A DNA stretch of 64,000 nt from assembly GCA_012934845.2 (NCBI GenBank), contig WNNJ02002049.1, positions 124,001-188,000 on the forward strand. Direction: 5' to 3'. Shown here piece after piece: positions 46,101-55,100 of the stretch. The notes beneath the pieces were generated by a model. The model made no database searches. It was not told the origin of the DNA and saw only the letters and a list, made by a program, of their open reading frames with translations. Each line of letters begins with the position of its first letter. Within the stretch, counting starts at the first letter, position 1. A program made the translations under genes and the position numbers. This DNA comes from Pomphorhynchus laevis. Lineage: Eukaryota > Acanthocephala > Palaeacanthocephala > Echinorhynchida > Pomphorhynchidae.

Positions 46101-49100
46101 TGATTAATAGATTACTAAATTTCCAAAATTAAGGCCAATTTACGAAAACCTTAATTAATGTAAAATTATTATGAAACAGATAAAAATTATAATAATAATA
46201 TTGACAAATGTCATAGTAATTTTATTTTTTATTTGCATTTATTATATTAATCAATAAATTTATTATTTTTTACCATTGATTATTTGTTTTATTAAAATAA
46301 CGTTTGTTATCGAGTTTTACTGAAAACTACGATTCATTATTTAAATATCACATATCGATATATAAATAATATATCGATAATAATTTATAATATTATAATA
46401 ATATTATATTAAATAATATTAAATAATATAATATTATTTATTATATTATAAATAATATAATCGATATATTTATCGATATAAAAGCTGGGCCATTCACATA
46501 TATTGAGCCAAAAATCATAAGTGAATAAAGTTAATTTATATTAAATTACTTTAGTATCAATCAATGTTTCAATAAATTCATTCAAGATGTTTTAGTGGAT
46601 TCATAAAAATTATATTAAATAGCATTATATTGTTTGATTTAATTGGTTAAATATCACGACTATTTACTACAGAAATTTATATCAATTTGGTAGTTATAAA
46701 ATGAAATACATTTTTTACGTTCTGTAAACAATGAATATTGTTATATCGCTTAAAATTTCAATTAAATAAGTTGAGCCGGTCAACTCAGTTAGTTTAACAA
46801 TGTAAACAGCAAATGCTTATAAACTTTATATTTATTAAGTTTATAATGCTTATTATACTTTATTATACTTTTAAACTTTATTCTTTAAAATAAAGTAGTT
46901 AATTCTTATGTTTAAATGTGTTTAGCGGAAATAAGTCAGCGTCACTCTGATTTTGTGACCGATAATATTTTACCAAATTCACAAACTGGTTGTCATAAAA
47001 AAAGATCAATGCAAGAAGACCGCAATACTAATTATCAGTCTCGTCACTATAGTTTACTACGAGGCAGTCATGAATATGGCAAAAGAGTGCACTCAGAGCA
47101 AGAAACGTACAGGCCACTTGGGTATTCAATTCAATCTCAAGACTGCTACACTGATTCAGGGGAAACAGGTCGTTTTCGCCAATCATTAAAATCTACAAAA
47201 AATGAAGCCAAAAGACAGCAGGCACTTCGAATTTCATCTGATGAAGAATATCTTTTTAGTAACAATTCAACTGAAGAGTTAAAACGCATCCATGAAGTTA
47301 CTCGAAACGTGACGGAAAGGAGGTATCGAGAACAAGTTGAATTTAGTGATGAAGAAACAGCAAGACCTTATGATACCATTCAACGATATTATAAGCCTGT
47401 TGAGCTTATTGTTGGAAAACGTCACGGTAAACGACATAGGTCGAAAAAGGAACGTAACAGGACAGTATCATGTTCATCTGACAAGGCAGATGTAATAAGT
47501 AAATCTGTTCATCAAAAACGTAAAAGGCAAATCCGGTTAGGATCTGTACCAATTGGTGAGCATTCTCGCAAAGTTTTAAGTTCCGATAATTATACGTCCT
47601 ATCAGCCTGTTGACATTATATTGAATAAGCCAAAAATCAAAAAGGTTTTGGTTGAAAAACAGGAAGAAGTAGATTCAAAAATTGACTATAGAGAAATTTG
47701 TGATGAACAATATCTTGAGTTGTCTATACCCAAAAGTAGACATACATCCACATTTGTTAAGCTTCCAATGGGTAAAACGGAATTATCACAATTTTGCATT
47801 AAAGGTGAACACGAAACGAAAAAAATTGATGAAGTGGTTGGGATGGCTTCTGAAATTGAACTTAAAATCCCAAAATCGAAACATTCGTCAAAAATATATA
47901 AACAACGAAAACAGATGCCTGTGGTTCACAAAATATCAGAACCTACCGTCATATCCGGCTTGGAAAGTGTTCGTATTCACGATAAACCGTTACAAATCGA
48001 TGAGGAAATATCTCTTAGAGTGCAGAAGAAAAGAGGTGAACATAGTTCGACGATTGTTCGCGAGAGGGGACTCGATAGTCGAGTGATTGATGTTGGGAAG
48101 CTTCGAAAGATGGAAGGAAGTCACGAACTACGTATTGTCGAAAATGATCTTGAAGACTACGAGGAAACAGATGTAAAAATACCAAAACCAAAGAAAATTT
48201 CCGGTGCCCATAGTTCAACTGTAGTTCTTAGGGAAAGGGTCGATAATATGGATCAAATAGTGAATTTACAAACACCAAAGCGTATTCCAGGAGAAGATAC
48301 AGAAAAACAAATTTACGGGACTATCAGTGCGGAAGAATCTGTGAACGTTAAACTCCCTAAAGCGGAGAGCACACATTCAACAACCGTTATTCATCAACAA
48401 AGCAAAGCTCAAAACTTGTTTGAATTGAATGCTAGTCGTTCGATTCCAGGTGATCACGAGCATAAGACTTTGTTGATTGAACCCACTGCCACTGAGGTTT
48501 TACTTCCAAAAACAGCAGGAAAACACACATCGACGATAATACGTGAAAAGGGCCAAAAATTAAATCTTGGCCGTACACGTTCAGTAAGTGGAGAACATAG
48601 TTATAAATTAGTAGAAGATAGCAGAAATGAATACAGTAGCACAGTGGTAGTAGATGGTAAGGAAGCTAAAGGTCAAAGATATGATATAAAATTGGCAAGT
48701 GAAATGAGCGAATTCGAAGAAGATGATATGGAATCTATTCAACATCGACAAGGGCATGTGGTCAGTTGGTTAAGTGATGTACAGAAGAAACAAGATACAT
48801 TAAGATCTGCTGCAGAGCGGGGTAGGCATCTTACTACCATAGTGAAGAAACAAGACGATTCTGAGCTTATAGAAATGATTATTCCGCAACCGAAAGATAC
48901 AAGCGAAATTATTACACAGTTACCTGATTATTCAAACTCTCAATCCATATATCTAGATGGTCCTACCTCTCTTATCGAAAGAGAAATTGTTCACAAGGAT
49001 GTTAAAAGTGAAATTTGTGCCAATGTTGCAAGAAAATACGAATTAAGTTCTGAATTGAGCGCTCGCCAAGATCAACAGTCTTCAATAAAAATTGATAGTG

Positions 49101-52100
49101 GTAAGATGAGAGAGGAAATAGTAGGCGTTCAAATGTCTGCTAGTAGTGCAGAGGTGGTGGCCGAACTTAAATCTCAGTTTGAAGTGAAAAACGATCAAAT
49201 TACATCAATTGATAATAAGAGCACCGTTCTAATGGAAGTCGATAGTAATCAGCGATATCCAGAGGTTGAATTACAGATGCCAATGATAAGTATTGAACCT
49301 TCTCGATCTGTGCTATTTGCTGACATAAGACCGACATTACAAGGCCCAACTGATGCATTAGTAACTCAAGACATCTCTACAACAGAGTACATAATGGAAC
49401 CGTCAAAGCGTAAACCATTATACGAGTTAAATCTTGCCAGGCCTGATGTAGAAGAAAGTACTTCAACAGTATTAGCAACTGTAAAAGGAAGACTAGAAGC
49501 TCAGAGTGAGGTGGCGGATTATGTACAAACTGAGGTGAGTTCATCGAGTGTCAATTTTGATACGAGCTCCACTCACAAGCCTTACCAAAATGTACAGGTT
49601 AATATTCCTGGTATTGAAATTGATAGAAGCTGCTCGAAGGTAATTGCTAAGCTTGGAGCGAAATTAGATACCGTTGATGAGCAAGCCAAATCGATGGTAC
49701 AGCCTAAAAGCAGTTACTCTGTGTGCATGTCGAATGTTGGCGAGCAACTCAGCAATAAGCAGGTAGACTTACACATGAGGAATATTAGGATAGACGACAG
49801 TAAATCAGAAGTACTAGTTAATTTGCCTGGGCAAACTCGTACTGAAATAACTGGTAAAGCTGCATGTGATAGCTCATCAAGCATCAAGTTGGATTTGTCT
49901 AACAAATCTATGGAGATAACTATGATTGCCCCAGAACAGCAATCGAGTTCAAGCACTTTGAAAACTCAAACAAAACATCATGGTCTATCAACCGCTGAGA
50001 TTAAATCATTTGGTGGTCCGAGTAAATTAAAATCAGATCAAGTCGAGCTTATACTTCACCAACCTGAACACAACTATAGGTATGAATCGATTGATGAAAT
50101 GCGACAATATCAAGTAAGTGGCGGAAGCAGCACAGTGATAAAGACTATTGGAAATGACCAGGATTCGGCCGATAGATATTATCTAAGTGACGGAGACTTT
50201 AGTTCGTCCACTGTTCAGGTCGACGTTAACAACAAAAACGAGTACGTGGAATATATGCCAAAGTTTGTAACAGAGCTACGCGATATTATCATTGAAGAAG
50301 GAGAGCAATTGATTCTGGACTGCAAGGTTACAGGTAACAATTGATTTAAATATATAAATTAATAAAATATTATGATAGCATTTAAATGTTGAAGCATACA
50401 AAAAAACTATTATTTTTTTCCTTTTTGACGGCAATTTCTAAGTATAAGTTTATAAATTTAATTGTTACAAACAAAATTTATCGATTTGTGTTTAATAGTA
50501 TTTAAAAAATGAAATTCTTGAGTTCGAATTATGTCACCATTAATTTGGTGTCAATTAGCGTCAAATTAAACTCTTAAATAAAGAATTAAAGATTCCAAAC
50601 ATTATGTTTTAACAAAATATGATTTTTCTATCCTGGCGAAAAGTTAGTGTTATAATATTAAGTATATCATTTCCGCGAGGTTGTGAACGTGCGATTCAAT
50701 TAAAATTAAAATTTAATATTTATTAAATAGTATGGCTTTGTAGAAGCAAGATGTGCCAATTGTCACTCTTATTGCGTTGATCTATGATGTTACAAATTAA
50801 TTTAATGTGGAGTAGTACATATTCAACCGGGGAATATATGCCAGTGAGTTTATTTAAATGTAGTTTGTTAAAAGTATTTATTAAACTTCTAGCTGTTGAC
50901 AAGGTCTTGAACTGAACTATTACTTATTTATCTTAATTTATCAAACTATCGGCAATAACTATTACTTACATCACTGATGATATTCATCTTTAAATCACTA
51001 ATTGTTATAATTATTGAGTTCTATTGTTCTAATGGATTACCATGAGAATATTTTTAATTTTTTTTTAAATTAAAATTTTTCATTACATTTCAGCAGCTAT
51101 TCCTTTCATCTAAAAAGCAAATTTGTTAATATTTTGAATATGGCAATAGTAGTTCCATTACTAGTCATCAATATTTTATAATTATTGTAAAATTAATGTA
51201 TTTTGTGATCTTAACTGTAAAAATTTCTTCAAATGTACCGTCTAAAATAAAAATCCTTATCTTACAATTGTCACGAATCCAACCTTTTAGCAATTGAATC
51301 AATGTTATATAATGATTCAATCTAAACTAGCAGAGTAGAAAGCTTTTAATGAATTACGAATATTAATTCCAAATATTATTGATTACGTTATAATTTTAGC
51401 TGCTGAAAGAGTAATGTGGTTAAAGGATGGATACACACCTAAACATTATTGCCGATTTGAATTTATCGATGGTATTCTTGCACGATTAACTATTCCTCAT
51501 GTCAGCGAGGACGATCGTGGAATATATACATGCATTGCAATATCAGGAGTTTACCAAATTCAATCTTCTGCATATGTGAACGTTGAATGTAAGATGCAAA
51601 CTTATATTTATATGCCAATGAATTTTATTAGATTAAATTTGGTAAATTAATTTTGGTAGGTCTATTTTAGTAGATTAATTTTATAAATTATTTATACCTT
51701 AACATATGATATTTAATACATATTAAAAATATTAAAGTGATTTATATTATACCTGTTAAACATTCTTATTTATCTTAATTTATCAAACTATCGGCAATAA
51801 CTATTACTTACTAGTGGGAAATTTCTATACATTATCACATTAATTTAGGATTTATCATTTTGAATCGTCACTTTGCATTCAATCGTGTTGCCCTTACAAT
51901 TAAACAAAAATTTATTGAATGCAAAAATGAGGAGAATAACGTGGAAGAAATAATCTCAGATTGACGAGATATAATGTAAATATGATGAGATCGAATGCAA
52001 AATAAAATGTATAAATAAATGAATATATTTTTTATGATATTTTTATGAGAAAGTTGTAAAGTGAATGTGATTAAAAGCAAAGGCTAAGAAAGTTGTAAAA

Positions 52101-55100
52101 ATGGCCAGATTGAATACAAAGATAATGATATTAAGTGCAAAAATCATCAAATCTCTTAATTAAGCCTGTGTTGTTTAAATTTAAAGAAATGTTATAATAA
52201 GTTCAAACTTTTTATCAGTAATAATTTAAATAATATTTTGTTAGGTTAAAAAGGCCATCAGAAATAACAGCTGTACTATCCGTTTCAGGCCCAAGTTTGC
52301 CGAACCAATACGAAATTGGGATCGAATACAAGCTAATGATATATTTTGACTTATATTTTCATTCAGAAGTTTAGATTTACTTCAAGAATAAAAAGGACTA
52401 ATTCTATTTATATTCAATTATATTTCAATTAAGTTATCCAACTGCTAATGAAGTAATATTATATCAATATTATTATTGGCTACCTTTTGTACTATTGTAA
52501 TATTGTTTAATGCGTACAAACCTTTTCTGAGAACCTTTATTGTAAATTTCAATACATAATTCCTGTGATTTGTGTTAATAAAGGTAACTTTAAAGTTCGT
52601 ATCCAAATATCTAACCTCATATGACAAACATATCCATCATCCTCAATTAATTGTCAAAAAAGTTAGTCATTAAATCTGAGCTGTCAAATCATTACTATCA
52701 AAGCTAATCTGGATGAACTGCTATTTTACCAGATTTCGATCACTACCTCACTATTTATTAATTTTTGATATTTAGGTATTTTTGATATTTATAAAGATGG
52801 CAATGCTGTGATGATAATATGATATTATCACTACTTGAATTTGGCATTCTGTGGTATAATATTCAATGGGAATATGATATTCAAATGTAATTGTATAAAT
52901 TGGATAATATTTAAGTTAAAATGTTAATACTCATTATCGTTATATATATTTAAATCATTTTTAAATAAATATTGTATTTAATTACTAAATAATTATTTAA
53001 TTATTAAATTTTTTCTTTTAATTTGCATTTGTTTAGCTGTAACGAAGACCAATCAATTTGTTTTAAATGGAAGCTCACCGTACAGTAGTGATCACTCAAC
53101 ATTTCAAACAGAGCACCCGTTGTTTAAGAGCTCAATGCGGAAACAAGCAACAAGGGAATCCGATCAAATTAACAGGAAAAATAAATTGCAAAATCTACAA
53201 AGAGAGTTTAAGAAAATACAAAGAAACGAAGTGCAGAGAACTGAAATGCAAAGAACTGAAATGCAAAGAACTGAAATGCAAGGAAATGAAATGCAAATGA
53301 ATATGGTGCAAAACAATTTAGTGGGTGAGAGTCAGAATGCCACAGTTGTTGACCCATTTCAGAAATTTGGAGCTCGTAGATTAACAAAAAGATTGTCATT
53401 CGATCAAAATCAATCAGTTTCGTTAGATGCAAGCAGCATCAGTGCTAGCAATATAAAACCAGACTTTTTGCTGACCAAGTCACTTGAACCATCAATGACA
53501 AAATCAGAAGGTAGTTTCATACGCTTAGAAGTAAATACGAGTACTCAAGCAGATAAAGTGGAATGGTCTTTAAATGGTAAACCACTTGAGAGTGACAAAA
53601 ATTCTAGAATATCGGTTGGGAACAGTGCTTATTCGTTGGTAATATCAAATGCTGCTATTGAACAAGCTGGCGTTTATACTGTGAATTTGTTTGACCACCA
53701 GGGGACGAAGCTGAGTTCTACGTGCTCTCTTCAAATTAGAGGTATTACAACAAAACCGTACTTTAAATGTCGAATTTTAGTAAGAGTAAAAGATATTAAA
53801 ATATATGTATTATTACCTGATGTATTTTAGAAATAAAAATACAGCCAAAGTATTAATTATAATTATGCATTAAATAAATATAAAATATTTAATACTATTT
53901 TTAATTTTATTTATAAAAATTACAAAATTATATTAAATTATACGATACATCATATTATTATATTGTTCTTTTGTAAGTTTCTCAAATTTTATAAAATTAC
54001 ATATTACCTGAAATTTAATGTATAAACATAGAGAGGTTTTTTAAATTACTTAAATTAAATTTTAATTAAATGGTTTTCTAATCTAGATTTAAATTATATT
54101 ATTTAAATTAAAATATTTTTTATCAAATATTTAATTTAAAGTATTTAATTTTTGCTAAACAGAAATATTTATCTAAATATCAATTCATAATTAAAATGTT
54201 ATAAAATTAAAGGTTTTTTATTTGTAAACGTTTTATATTGTTCTTTTGTAAATTTCTCAAATTTTATAAAATTACATAATTACCTGAAATTTAATATATA
54301 AACATAATAATACCTATAGCATAATACACAAATTAACATAGTAATCTGCTAATGAAACAACACATGTGCTAATATGCACCGCACTAAATCAGTTTACAAT
54401 AATTTAGAACGCTTTTTATAAAATTAGGAGAGAATAAGTCAATTATTTTCAAGTGATTTTTAAAAATAGTGACATTTCTCAATAGGATTGTCAATTTTTA
54501 ATATCGATAATTTTATGGGTGAAAATTACTCAGGCGATACTGTTTCTTCTTGAGTTTTCAACATTCCCTTTTTAGCGATTAAACATTGATCGCTAAAATG
54601 TTTTAAAATTTTTTTATTTTAAAATGGTTTGCAGGTAATTTTGTTACAACTCTGTCAAGCAAAAAATTCAACTATTCGTTTGAATTCCACAACATTTCAT
54701 ATCATACATGCTGTTTCGTAATTATTTATATCTCGTGAGTTACATCCATCTACTTATAAAAGTTTTACCTTTTTATATCGAACATGCAATATCAAAATTC
54801 AAAGTTTATATTATTCAGATTATATTATATAATATTAATGCTGATTTACATATAAATATGAATTCTGATATACGTATAAAATATTAATAGCTATTAAATT
54901 AAAATAATAAATACGCATCTAATATTTATATCAATTACAACTGGGATATATTTTTTAGATATTTATGTTAATAAAACTTCTTTCCAGTATTGATTTCTTA
55001 CCTTTAATTGATATTTTTCCCGATCAGTTATAGTGCTTTCATTTTAATTTATAGAGGCACCAAGAAGATTTCAAGATATTAGTTCAGACATTACAGAAAA

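Noticed and set aside
46015-46105. GC-richer patch with ACTGATGGCTGTGACAGTATCG as a ribozyme
   Set aside because: CTGATGG breaks the conserved core and no GAAA follows a stem.
49714-49956. Minus-strand open frames under the large exon (also 48015-48218)
   Set aside because: Antisense shadows of a 3.4-kb coding exon; no homology.
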